Below, in pieces: positions 1 to 12,842 of a stretch of 64,000 nucleotides of DNA. The number at the start of each line of letters is the position of its first letter. Position 1 is the first letter of the stretch. Origin of the DNA: Sipunculus nudus (Eukaryota > Annelida > Sipuncula > Golfingiida > Sipunculidae); NCBI GenBank assembly GCA_026874595.1, contig CM049317.1:21648882-21712881 (forward strand), written 5' to 3'. Made by a program: the position numbers and the translations under genes. A model generated the notes under the pieces. It searched no databases, was not told where the DNA came from, and saw only the letters and a program-made list of their open reading frames with translations.

Positions 1-1074
1 TGTGCAAAATGTGCAAAAATGGTTGCAGGTGGCCCCTCCAGTTTTGTGTATGATAAAGACCTATGTGAGATCTATACACATGCAAAATTTTGGCCTAATC
101 GTTCAAACGGTTCCCTAGATATGAGCTTGGATGTCTGCAGCATAAACTAGAATAAAGGTGGCGCCACCTGTCATAAAATCAAGAAAGCTATCCAGGATGT
201 ATAAAACTGCAAAATTTTAGGCAGATATGTCAAACCATTGCCAAGATGTGAGTGACTTTATTGCACGGCAGACAAACAGACAGACGCTGTGCAAAAATGG
301 TTGCAGGTGGTGCCACCAGTTTTGTGTATGATAAAGAGCTATGTTAGATCTATACACATGCAAAATTTTGGCCCGATCGGTCGAACGGTTCCCGAGATAT
401 GAGCTTGGATGTCTGCAGCGTGAACGTGAATGTAGGTGGTGCCACCTGTCATAAAATCAAGAAAGCTATCCAGGATGTATAAAACTGCAAAATTTTAGGC
501 AGATATGTCAAACCTCTGCCGAGATATGAGTGACATTATTGCACGGCAGACAAACAGACAGACGCTGTGCAAAAATGGTTGCAGGTGGCGCCACCAATTT
601 AGCGTTTGATAAAGAGCTATGTTAGATCTATAAACATGTAAAATTTTGGCCCGATAGGTCAAACGGTTCCCGATATATGAGCTTGGATGTCATCAGCATG
701 AATGAGAATGTAGGTGGCGCCACCTGTCATAAAATCAAGAAAGCTATCCAGGATGTATACGCATGCCGAATTTCAGGTGAATTAGTCAATTCACTGCAGA
801 GATATGAGTGATTTTAACCAAAGGCAGATGAACAGATGGACACTGTGCAAACATGGTTACAGGTGGCGCCACCATTTTTTGTGTATGTTATAGAGCTATC
901 CAAGGGCTACATTAGTATAAATTTTATTTCCTGATCAGTCAAACGGTTCCCAAATATGAGCTTGGAAAGCTGATAAAATCAAGTCCCAGAGGAGCTCTCT
1001 AAAAACGAACGCGGCAACGGCGGAGGAACCCGGTCAAAAACATAGTATCCACAAAACTTCGTTTTGGCGGGTAC
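1..1074 (-). mobile_element. Helentron-like element, family C, reverse, left-truncated by the window
   Basis: It ends at 1045-1074 with a hairpin (GTATCCAC..., ...GGCGGGTAC) that is the inverse of the 5' hairpin of the family C copy at 29336. The body is a tandem array of ~278-bp units, each with two copies of the palindrome GGTGGCGCCACC (or a near form) about 130-150 bp apart. It is inserted in a T-run next to the first palindrome of the alpha array that follows. The other end lies outside the window. Confidence 0.75.
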
Positions 1075-4000
1075 AAAAATACAGGTGGCTCCACCAGTCT
1101 GCAGAAACTAATAAAAACACTTACAAACATCAATATCCATGCAAAGAATCATGGTGATCTCCCACTTGGTTGTTCAGATACTTCAGCTTTTGTATCAAAT
1201 TGTCCATTATTCTGAGGGATACTTCGGAGTCCTATAGCTTGAAGGATATGGGTAACAGAGACCTAATTTTAAGTATCCACAGGCACTTTTCATGGGCCTT
1301 CTTGCATGACAAGAATGAAGATTATAGGTCCAGTTGTTGCGATTTGTACCCTGTTGACAGATAACCACATCTTTAAAGGTATCAAAAAATGAGAAAAAAA
1401 TCGTAAAAATTTGAAAAAAATAGAGGTGGCGCACCCAGTCTGCAGAAACTGATGGAACAGGTCATGATCAATATGTATGCCGAAAATCATGACCATCAGT
1501 GTTGTAGTTATTGAGATACTGCAGTTTTTGTATCAAATTTTCCATTATTCTGGGGGGTAATTTGGAGCCATACAGCTTAAAGAATATGGGTAACAGAGAC
1601 CTAATTTCAGGTTTCCATGGAGACTTTTCATGGGTCTCCCTGTGTGTCAAGAATGAAGATTCTAGGTCCAGTTTTAATGATTTGTGCCCTGTTAACAGAT
1701 GTTCATAACTTTAAAGGTCTCAAAAATAGAGAAAAAATTCGTAAAAAAACCCGAACAAATACAGGTGGTGCCATTAGTCTGCAGAAACTGATGAAACACT
1801 CCATGATCAATATCCATGAAAACAATTATGGTGATCTCTGCATTAGTTGTTCAGATACTTCAGCTTTTGTATTAAATTTTCCATTATTCTGAGCTGTACT
1901 TTGGAGTGCCATAGCTCAAAGGATATGGGTAACAGAGACCTAATTTCAGGTGTCCATGGAGACTTATCATGGGTCTCCCTGTGTGTCAACAATGAAGATT
2001 CTAGGTCCAGTCCTTACGATTTGTTGACAGATAACTACATCCTGAAAGGTCTCGAAAATAGAGGAAAAAAAATTGTGAAAATATGAAAAAATACAGGTGG
2101 CACCACCAGTCTGCAGGTACTGATCAAACACCTCTTGATCAATATGTATGCCAAAAATTATGACCATCAGTGTTGTAGTTATTGAGATGTTGCAGTTTGT
2201 TTTTATCAAATTTTCCATTATTCTGGGGGGTTATTGGGAGCCCCCCATAGCTCAAAGGATATGGATAACAGAGACCTTATTTCAGGTTTCCATGCAGACT
2301 TTTTATGGACCTCTCAGTGTGTCAAGAATGAAGATTCTAGGTCCAGTCTTTATGATTTGTGCCCTGTTAACAGCTGTTCACATTTTTAAATTCGTAAAAA
2401 AATCGAAAAATTCAGGTGGCGCCACCAGTCTGCAGGAAGTGATGGAACATCTCATGATCAATACGTATGCCAAAAATCATGACCATCAGTCAAGTAGTTA
2501 ATGAGATATTGAAGTTTTTGTATGAAATTTTTGACTTTTCTGGGGGGTACTTTGGGGCCCCATAGCTCGAAGGATATGGGTAAAAGAGATCTAATTTCTG
2601 GTTTCCACGGAGACTTTTAATAGGTTTCTCAGTGTGTCGAGAATGAAGATTCTAGGTCCAGCGGTTACGATTTGTGCCACGTTAACAGATGACAGCATCT
2701 TTAAACGTCTCAAAAATAGAGGAAAAAATTGTAAAAAAATCGAAAAATTCAGGTGGCGCCACCAGTCTGCAGGAAGTGATGGAACATCTCATGATCAATA
2801 CGTATGCCAAAAATCATGACCATCAGTCAAGTAGTTAATGAGATATTGAAGTTTTTGTATGAAATTTTTGACTTTTCTGGGGGGTACTTTGGGGCCCCAT
2901 AGCTCAAAGGATATGGGTAACAGAGATCTAATTTCTGGTTTCCACGGAGACTTTTAATAGGTTTCTCAGTGTGTCGAGAATGAAGATTCTAGGTCCAGCG
3001 GTTACGATTTGTGCCACGTTAACAGATGACAGCATCTTTAAACGTCTCAAAAATAGAGGAAAAAATTGTAAAAAAATCGAAAAAATACAGGTGGCGCCAC
3101 CAGTCTGCAGGAACTTATGGAACATCTCATGATCAATATGTATGCCAAAAATCATGACCATCAGTCAAGTAGTTAATGAGATATTGAAGTTTTTGTATGA
3201 AATTTTTGACTTTTCTGGGGGGTACTTTGGGGCCCCATAGCTCAAAGGATATGGGTAACAGAGATCTAATTTCTGGTTTCCACGGAGACTTTTAATAGGT
3301 TTCTCAGTGTGTCGAGAATGAAGATTCTAGGTCCAGCGGTTACGATTTGTGCCACGTTAACAGATGACAGCATCTTTAAACGTCTCAAAAATAGAGGAAA
3401 AAATTGTAAAAAAATCGAAAAAATACAGGTGGCGCCACCAGTCTGCAGGAACTTATGGAACATCTCATGATCAATATGTATGCCAAAAATCATGACCATC
3501 AGTGTTGTAGTTATTGAGATATTGAAGTTTTTGTGTGAAATTTTTTACTATTCTGGGGGGGTACTTTGGGGCCCCATAGCTGGAAGGATATGGGTAACAG
3601 AGACCTAATTTCTGGTTTCCAAGGAGATTTTTCATGGACCTCTCAGTGTATCAAGAATTAAGATTCTAGGTCTAGGCTTTACGATTTGTGCCTTGTTAAC
3701 AGATGTTCACATTTTTAAAGGTCTCAAAAATAGAGAAAAAAATTTGTAAAAAATCGAAAAATACAGGTGGCGCCACCAGTCTGCAGGGGTGATGGAACAT
3801 CTCATGATCAATATGTATGCCAAAAATCATGACCATCAGTCAAGTAGTTAATGAGATATTGAAGTTTTTGTATGAAATTTTTGACTTTTCTGGGGGGGTA
3901 CTTTGGGGCCCCATAGCTCGAAGGATATGGGTAACAGAGACCTAATTTCTGGTTTCCAAGGAGATTTTTCATGGACCTCTCAGAATCCTAAGTAACAAGG

Positions 4001-4099
4001 TTCTAGGTTCAGCGGTTACGATTTGTGCCTGGTTAACGGACGGACAGACGGACAAAGAGTGATCGCTATAGCTCAGATGACTTTCAGTCAGCTGAGCTA
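1075..4099 (-). mobile_element. Helentron-like element, family alpha, reverse, with ~338-bp tandem array
   Basis: About nine units of ~338 bp, each opening with (T)ACAGGTGGCGCCACCAGTC and including ATCATGACCATCAGT and CTAGGTCCAG. The right edge (4061-4098) is the inverse of the family's 5' end: a stem-loop of TAGCTCAG..TGACT and AGTCA.CTGAGCTA preceded by GACGGACAG-type sequence. The 3' end is left of the window, beyond the family C insert at 1-1074. ORFs in it recur with the units and show no protein likeness. Confidence 0.7.
2810..3485. repeat. Adjacent near-identical 338-bp array units
   Basis: Positions 2810-3147 and 3148-3485 appear identical, and the unit before them differs at few positions, while outer units differ at many. 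This is what local amplification or gene conversion inside the array would leave. Confirmation needs a self-alignment. Confidence 0.8.
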
Positions 4100-4979
4100 A
4101 AAATGGCAAAATGTGGATAGAATTCTAACGACTTACACACTGATGCTCCCAAACGGCACCCATCTGCATGGCTCTTGCACCCTGTGAACTATTACTGGTT
4201 CTGTATGTGTAATGAATATTCCTTTTCATTGTAAATTTATTTCTCAGATAACTATTGCCGTATTGGGACAATCACATGCTGTATGTACTGATGTTGATCT
4301 AATATTGGGTTGAGAAGGGAAGAATTTCTTGAGGATTCATTCTTTCTTCAATTTTGTTGTACTAACTGACATCTTAGTTGGCGAAAGATTTAGGGGAACT
4401 ATTTCTTTAGTGTTATTATCACTGATAACACAGTGATAACGACACCTCATAACATCAACATGTGACCATATTTTACCGTGTCCTCGGACTGACCGGGTGG
4501 ATATGGATCGTCATCCGGTTATATCATGTCGTACGTAAAGAATATCGTACAATCACATTTTTGTAGATTCACGACTGAAAACATGGTGGGCAATGTTAAC
4601 AACAACTCCAATTTGCTTTTGAGCCAACAGGCAGAAAAATATTTTTCATTTTATTGGCACATGCCAACTTACCGTTTGCCGCCATATTGACTTCTTGCAC
4701 GTCAAGTGTAGAGGTCCTCTCCGATCATCTGACTATTATATGTGCACATTTGGTACTAAAATTGTTTCTCTGTTTGGAGAGTAGTCTAAGGCTTGCCTTT
4801 AATTATGGTTTTACAAAATTATTAAAATTTGTCAATCATACCTAAATTTTCTACTTCATACCATATTTAATATATTTGTGTCAAAAGTCAATACTGATGT
4901 TTTAAATGTGAAATTATTAAAAATATTATATTCTCTCCGAATTGGATATTCAGTGCGGTCCTGTTTGAAAACGAATGAA
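4100..4979. other. LZTFL1 upstream region, nothing recognised
   Basis: AT-rich unique-looking sequence between the alpha element and the proximal promoter. No convincing ORF, RNA gene or repeat family member was seen. The short frames at 4654 and (reverse) 4888 lack any coding signature. Confidence 0.4.
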
Positions 4980-4990
4980 CACTTCCGGTG
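4980..4990 (+). promoter_or_regulatory. ETS-type motif in the LZTFL1 proximal promoter or 5' UTR
   Basis: CACTTCCGGTG contains the CTTCCGG core bound by ETS/GABP factors, frequent at TATA-less housekeeping and ciliary gene starts. It lies about 70 bp before the inferred start codon. No TATA box is evident just upstream. The transcription start is not determined. Confidence 0.4.
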
Positions 4991-5052
4991 AAGACAAACA
5001 TCGTGATTTGTTGCAACACGAAATTACTCGGTGTTTTTGACGCAAGTACAAA

Positions 5053-5055
5053 ATG
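5053..5055 (+). CDS. LZTFL1: LZTFL1 exon 1: start codon alone at the splice donor
   Basis: ATG at 5053-5055 is followed at once by the donor GTGAGC. Joined in phase 0 to exon 12312 it gives M-S-S-A-L-G-L-N-E-H-H-Q, which lines up with the vertebrate N terminus (M-A-E-L-G-L-N-E-H-H-Q). The context AAAATG is favourable. An upstream ATG at 4975 opens a 21-codon reading frame that stops at 5038-5040; it would be a uORF only if transcription begins upstream of it. An in-frame ATG also lies at 12306-12308, inside the acceptor tract of the next exon, and could be used by an unspliced or alternative transcript. cDNA would decide. Confidence 0.65.
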
Positions 5056-8000
5056 GTGAGCACATTGCATTAATTAGAAATTCAAAAAATACAAGTGCAC
5101 ATTGATAAGTTATAACTACCGGTAACTGCTGTATTGCACAAACCCATTTAAGAGAAACGCTTGATACGGTTGGCTTCTGACGATTTGGTTTCTGTGGAAA
5201 CCAAGCACGCCATCATGCCATGTCAAGCGGGGCCCTGACACGCCTCACTGACTCCGAACCTCTGGAATTGTTAATTTGTCGGGGGCGTTTACAGACTTGT
5301 CATTTGATGGTTAACCACAAATATTTTAATAATTGTCAATTTTATGATGTTATGATATAGATAATATTAAAAAAATATATATAATTTATACAAATCACAA
5401 TAAAATACAATAATTATTTTCACTGTAAGTTTAATATTTGAAATATTAGAAAAAATCATATAACAAGAGGTGTATATTATATAATTTTTTTATTTGCAAC
5501 GAAACCTATGCTAACTAGTATAGGAGAAAGTAGTCAGCTTCATTCTCCATATCAAAAGCTTTCACAGTTTAAAAATAATCAGATAATGTATAATTTAATT
5601 ATACATTTTTTTTTTATTAATGAATAATTTGCCTGCTTTTGCTGTTTCACCATGTGTGAATGCTTTTCTTTTTGTTAATTGTTTGGCCAGTTTTCACCAT
5701 GACATACAAGCCAAGCCTCCCAGGCATAAGTGGTGATATTCTACAATCCACATCAGTATTCAAAGTTTCTTGTTAGACTTTTATTGACTGAAAGTTAATA
5801 AATGAGTTTGATCAGTGACATGCTGTTCTTTCAGTCCAGGAGAGGTCGGCGTTCCTCTCAAGAGGAGGTATGGTGGTACAGAGCATGTTAGCTACCTTAG
5901 ACTTCATTCATTTCTGCATTCTTTGCATTAATCTGTATAAATTGATATTTATATTGTAATAAATTATACTGTCATAGTAGATCTCACGTTTTACTAACAT
6001 CTGTTGACTTTTAAAGTTTGAAATAAGTCACAAGAAACCAAAAAAAAACATTAATTGTTAACATGACGGGACCAGAAACTTGGTTAATTGTCAGATCACA
6101 CATATGGTTGACTATCTACTGCTTTAACGGTAAACCAAGTTTCATAGTTGGAAGGTTAAAAAAGTAAAATTTATGAGTAAGGGAAGAATCAAGGAAAAAT
6201 TTTTATTATCAAGTACAAAACACAATTGTTTTTCCTTTCCCTTTGTTTTTTTCCCCTGAAAGTTGTGCACATGATTAAATATAGATGTAAACATTTATGA
6301 GATTGGGATAACATTATATCCTAGATAAAGCATATAAGACTGTTTTATATTTGGAAAATAGATTTATCATCCATACCTGTGACTTATTTCCATTTGTTTT
6401 TCATTATCAGTGTCATATAAAAAAAAATTAGAATACATGTATTCATACAATAGTATCAGTATATATACACATATATATACATATATACACATATATACAT
6501 ACATATACATACATTCATGAAAGCCTTCTGGTAACAGAGCTTGGGTGAAAGCCATGGGATGAGGTGAAAGGCTTGCCTGGCTTGGGTTTAGGTACAAAAC
6601 ATTTATTTAATAGGCATGGGATTAGGTGAAAATGTGATGAAAGGCTTGCCTGGCTTGGGTTTAGGTACAAAACAATTATTTAACATTGCATGGGATTTGG
6701 TGAAAATGTGATGAAAGGCATTGGACGAGGTGAAAGACATAGGATGATGTGAAAATAAGGTTCACATTTGACCTGGATGAAACCTATAATATGGATTATA
6801 CCCATCACAGTGGGTAAGAACCTGGGTTAAAAGTATTTTATCCAGGGTTTACCCGTGTTTTCCCCAATTATGACCCAAGCTTTTTCCATGTTTGTTTTTG
6901 TCAAGTAGAGCCCTATCCTAGTTTCTTTTTAATTGGTTAAACACACATTTTGTTAATATTGGTAGCTAACCAAGTGGCTCTGGCCACATCACCCCTATCA
7001 TAAAGGGCCCATTTACCACTCACACTTTATTACATATTTGGCTGTGCAGAGAACATCACTTTAATCAAAAGGAATTAAGGTTAAAAACCAGGAAGAATGG
7101 TAGAACATAATTTAATTAGCCAAGCTGTGAACACTGGGTAAAAATGAAACAAAAGCAAAAGACATGGCAGAGGCAATAAATGGGGAGAAAGGCATTGGAT
7201 AATGCTGCAACATGGTATATGACAGCAGCTCACTTATTTTACAAAAGGAATGCTTGTAGTATATTGTACAATTAGTGTCCTATCTCCTAACAAAATAAAA
7301 CCCACAGTTGAACTTTATGTAAAGTACTTCATAAATACATGTAGTTGAAAAGATTCAGACTGGCTGAATGGGTTGAGCATAAATTGCAACAGGTAATTTG
7401 TCTATAATTATACTGTTAATGTGGTAAAAAATATCTGCATGTTATGCGTCATATTACCTAATCTCTTGCAGTATAATAAGTACTTTATTTACTGTAAGTT
7501 TACATCCGAGTATCATCTTACATTAGTTTCTGATATTTCAGGTGTATTAACATTTCTCATAAATTCTTCTTTTAAATAAAAAAAAATGAAGGTCTGTCTT
7601 TTTTACTTCAAATGGATGATAGTCATTGATACTGTATTTTAAAACTGAACAATAACAATAGATAGTCAGATACTTTGTTGTTCTATTTTATGAAGGTATC
7701 ATTTTTAATTAATCTGTTAGATATAATTATTTGACCTTACTGTTTCATTGCTACATGTACACATATGCTCATAACAGATTGTAGTATATATAGACTGTGC
7801 AACACACTATGTTTCTACTCAGTTCCCACATATTCATAAAATTTGTCAATACAATTACATACCTGTATTTCTCAACAGCTGTTCACTAGATCTTGACTTC
7901 TAACTAATATGAACATTTTCAACTTCCAGATAGCTGGTCATTTGCATGTGTGTCATATTTTTTTACTTTGTTGATCTTGATGAAAAATCAACCATTGACC

Positions 8001-11000
8001 TAGTGTCATGTTTCATTTAATGGGGCTGTAAATGGTACACTGGTTAACAGATGCAATATGATAAAGACTGCAGAGTCAAATAATTCTTGTGGTATCATCA
8101 GAAGATCTTGAATTCTACATTATATTGATGATATTTGGTCAATTAATGGAGAGTGACATCTGTATTTAATCCTGGTGTCTCTGCATCATGTAAAATATGA
8201 AAGAAGAAATGTCCATCATTGGTCAGATATGCAAGCGGCACCTAACCAAACCAATGGATGGGATTTTTAGCTCAGCTGACTATAAGTCATCTGAGCTATA
8301 GTCGTGGTCCATTGTCCGTCGTCCGTCCGTCCGTCCGTCCGTAGATGTGGCACGTTTTGAAACCGTAAGACCTAGGAATCCAAAATTCGGCATAATGTTA
8401 GATGTCCCCAAGATCTCCTACCAAGCCGAAAACTGGGTCTTTTCGACTTCGTTCCTTAAGGAAATTAAGGAAAAACCTCAATTTTTTATTAAAAACCTAT
8501 TTTCACACTTCAGGACTGCCTAATATCAGAACCACTGATCTGTTTTTCCTCATATTTACCATAAATATTCCTCTATATAGTTCCTATGTACATTCAAGAA
8601 ATTATGTCTGTATTATATAATTTAAAAAAGTTATGGACCCAAACATAATGCATTTTGTAAAAAATCAGGAAAGATATTTGATCACTTAACACAAAACATG
8701 TTAAAGCTATGGACCTTTTTTCCAGTAATATAACTTTAATTAATCAAAATTAAATTGTATACCCAAAATAAGATGAAAATCTTTTAAATTTTTTAAAATA
8801 TTAATAAAAATAAAAAATTGGTACCTTAAATTTTGCCCAACTTTGACCATGGCACGTTTTTTTCCTGTGAGAACTGTGGATTTAATTTTCACAGCATGTT
8901 TTTGTTACCTTTTCAACTGTTAACACCAAAAATTTGAAACCAGTTGATCAAAAACTGTAGATTTTATTCAAGTTTTCAAGCACCATGTAACATATTGTTT
9001 ACATCAAGCTAGTGTTATGCAGTTTGCAAGAGCTCAGCTCCCCAGCTTCAGCTCTTAGTTCCTTAAATTCGGCATACAGCTAGATGTCTCCAAAATCCCC
9101 TACCATGCCAAGAATTTGGTCACTAGGGCTTAATACCTTCAAGATATTAATGAAAAACTTCATTTTTCCATTAAAAACCCATTGTTACACTTCAAGACTG
9201 CCTAATATCAAAACCACTGATCTGACTTTAATCATAAATAATATACATATTTTCATTCTCTATGCACATGCCAGAATGATGTCAGTATTGCGTAATTGTT
9301 TTAAGTTATGGGCCCAAACATAATGCACTTTGTAAAAAATCAAGAAATATATTTACTCCCTTAACAAGGGGATTGCTGAAGCTAGAGATTTTTTGTCAGG
9401 GATGTAACATTATTTAATCAAGATTCAATTGAATACCCAAAATTAGTTATGAATTTTTCAAATTTTATTAGTTATTAGTATAAATGTAAAATTAATAACT
9501 TAAATTTTGCCCAACTTTGACCATAGCACGTTTGTTTCCTGTGAGCACTGTTAATATAATTTTCATATCATGCACACATAAGGATTTCAGCTTTTAAGTT
9601 TAGAAAGCTGAAAGAAATTGGCCAAAAATTGTAGCTTTTATAAATGTTTTTATGAGACCCTGTCAGACTTTGGCTCTCTCCAGCCCCTCTTGAGTCACCT
9701 GTATGTTGACCTTGTTGAACTTTCAGCAAATTATGCATGCTTGAGGCGAGTCATACAGGGGAATCCAGGCAGCTTATGGCCAGCCACAGCTGATCCAGGT
9801 GTCCAACCCAACTCATCTAGTAGTTTTAACCAACTACATAACAATAAACAATAAATTAATAAATTTTTATTGGTTTTTAATAAAAAATTAAAGAAAAATA
9901 GAAAAGGAATTTGTTAGTTAAAATAGCAGGAAATTAACTTGCAGTTACTGATGATATAAGAATCTTGTATCGATGGATAGAATGTCACGTATTCCAAATA
10001 ACACCATGCAGTCACCTATGGTATTTTTCAGTTCAATTGTAATGATAAAGAAGTAAATCATATCATTCATTACTAATCATTAGGGATCATATGATGGAAA
10101 TTAATGATAGACAAAGATGCAGTTGATAATATTAATCTAGATTCCTACTGTGTCTAGTGTGTACATTGATGTGAAATTAGTCCAAAATGAATTTATTACA
10201 GTTATTTTTTAATATAAATAAAAGCCATAAAACCAGGTACTTATGATCATTATTTAAATGTGTGAATTTTGTATATTCTGGATTCTCAACATCATTGTTT
10301 GGTTAAAACTGAATAAATACCAGTCATGGTGCGAATACTTTGTAATTGTATTTAAATACAAATATGATTATGTACTCCATTATAAAATTTCTTGCATAAA
10401 GAATGGGAATTCAGGTAAAAATGAAAGTATATGAATACCAGTGCAAATACTTTCAAAATGTATTCATGAATGCATTCATGAATATATTCTTTAATATTAT
10501 TTTAATAATCATTTCAGTTATATTTCATTTAAAAAAATCATATGATTCTCTTATTATTTAAAAAAAAAATAATATTTGGGACAATATTTGTAATTTTTTT
10601 AAATTAATAGTTAAACCCTTATATTATATATTCTGCTTATAAGTTATATGGCCAAGTCAAAATCTGTGTGACAATAGCACTCCATTTGTTAATAAAATAA
10701 ATGAAATCAATCCTCTTCCCTGTCTCCAAAGGTACTATCAAAATCATACATAAGCTAAACAACAACAACTCATAATACAGCTTATATTTATTACCACACA
10801 AAACCAGCATGTGCCTCATTTCTAAATAATATTTTTTTATCATATATAACAGCTGAGCGTCGTGACCCATAGGTCCCTTGTTTAAAGGTTTTTTTAGTTT
10901 TAATTAATTCTATTTACACTTTTGAAAAAAAAGAAATTCGGTTGTCTTTTCAAGAAAAAAAATCAGTCTTCAATCTATTGAACTGGAATACTGCATACAT

Positions 11001-12785
11001 ACCTGATATATGAGTATATCATATTTTTGCCATATACGCAATAGTAATGATTCATGTCATTGTGTAGTTACAGCCCTGTTAATAAAAACTTTGATACATT
11101 ATTATACATAGTGGGAGAACAGTTCTTCATGTGGAAAGAGAGTAGTAACCTGAACCAGCTTCTCTGCAGTTCTTTGTTTTTCTCTTTCGAGTTGTACAGT
11201 TAATTTGAATAATTACATTGTTGATTTGAAATAAACATTACCATACATCATTTTAAGTGTGGAACTACAGTATATTACAGGTATAAATAGTCAGAAGATA
11301 TATTTATAAAGAAGCTTGTTAATAAGGGCCCCGCTTGACAAGCGGTGCCCTATAGTGATCACCATGTCAGTCTGTCTGTCCTTCCGTCAGTGACACTTTC
11401 TTTTCGCTTTTTGATAACTCAACAACAACATACTTCAGCTTTCCCAAATTCACAGGGATGATTGATACATACAAGGGCTCAAGACCTATTGATTTACAGA
11501 CCTGTCGGAATTCTAGTATGGCTGCCACAGCCTAGTTGCTGATTTTCTTTTTCGTGTGATAACTCAACAACATACTTCATCTTTCCCAAATTCACAGAGA
11601 TGATTGGTACCTATAAGGGCTCTATCTCTATCGAATTGAAGACCTGTCGGAATTCCAATATGGATGCCAGAGCACAGTCATTGATTTTCTTTCGCACCCA
11701 ATATCTCAACAAGAACATGCTTGATCTTACTCAGATTCACAGGGCTCATTGGTGACATATGGGGGATTCTGACCTATTGAAGACAGACTTGCTCAAAATC
11801 GAATATGGACAACACAGTACAATCAGTGATTTCAGTTGCACAAATTATTTCTTTTTTTAATATTATTTGAACAAGTAGGATTTTCCCTCATGTATATGGT
11901 TAAAAACCTAATTCTGTTTGTCATATTTCAACCTAAACTTTTCACCCATATGTAAACTAGTCCAGCACTACCAGAAATGCGGGGCCCTCTGAGGACCATT
12001 GTCTGACCACATCTAGTTGAATATTTATTTATTGGTTTATATAATATCAATGTTTCACCCATTTCTGATATCACCTATACAGCCTTTATCAGGCCAATGC
12101 ATAATATAACAACTTTGCCATGTCCTGATATCTAGACCTTTTGTTGTTTTTAAAATTGTTCTTTTTTATACTTTTTGGTCATTGCTCGTAACATTCATGA
12201 TTATTATAATATAAAAACATTTCAGTATCTGCTTGAGGAAGTTTTTCTGGATAGTGTTTGTAAGGTTAATATGCTGTTTATTTCTGTTCTCATTGTTACT
12301 CTTACATGCAGAGTTCTGCGCTCGGACTTAACGAACACCATCAAAGCAATGTGGTTGAATACATGCGTTTTGCCCGCTACCAGCGTGGCCAGAGACTGCG
12401 TGCTGTTGATGCTTGCTTCCGGGAGCTGAAGGATAGCAGGTATTAAAAAGATTAAATTAATTTATTGTACATTATTTTAGATTTTAGGGAGGTATATTGA
12501 ATTATATGTTAATTGATTGTTTACTGACCAGTCTTTTTGGTGGCAACGCTCAGCTTTAAACATCCTTGAAACATTTTTAATTGAATGGTTGTAAGGTTTT
12601 AACTTGAGATCCTGGTGTTACTTTTTTGTGCCCTTGTTTTACCTTAAGTTTAAAATTTTTTAAACCATGCTCACAAAAATAATAAACAGATGAAAACCTT
12701 AATTTACTTTTCAAGAAATGTTTTTGACCATTCTCCACTTATAAAAGAAACTCTGTTATTCTGTTACTGTTTTCTGTGATAATGC

Positions 12786-12842
<57 letters not shown>

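Larger units (their letters stand above)
5868..8268. other. Intron 1, AT-rich sequence without recognised genes
   Basis: Apart from the microsatellite and minisatellite listed separately, no coding or RNA feature was found. GC content is low throughout and all open frames are short. Confidence 0.5.

Noticed and set aside
2928-3499. Two identical 77-codon minus-strand frames (2928-3161 and 3266-3499)
   Set aside because: They are the same part of two identical array units; diverged units break the frame, so there is no sign of selection for a protein.
1-4099. Regularly spaced repeats resembling a CRISPR array
   Set aside because: Units are ~278 and ~338 bp and similar over their full length, with no short repeat plus unique spacer pattern, and the window is clearly eukaryotic.
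12175-12429. 84-codon plus-strand ORF over the second LZTFL1 exon
   Set aside because: It runs in a different frame from the conserved GLNEHHQ..YMRFAR reading and starts within the intron.
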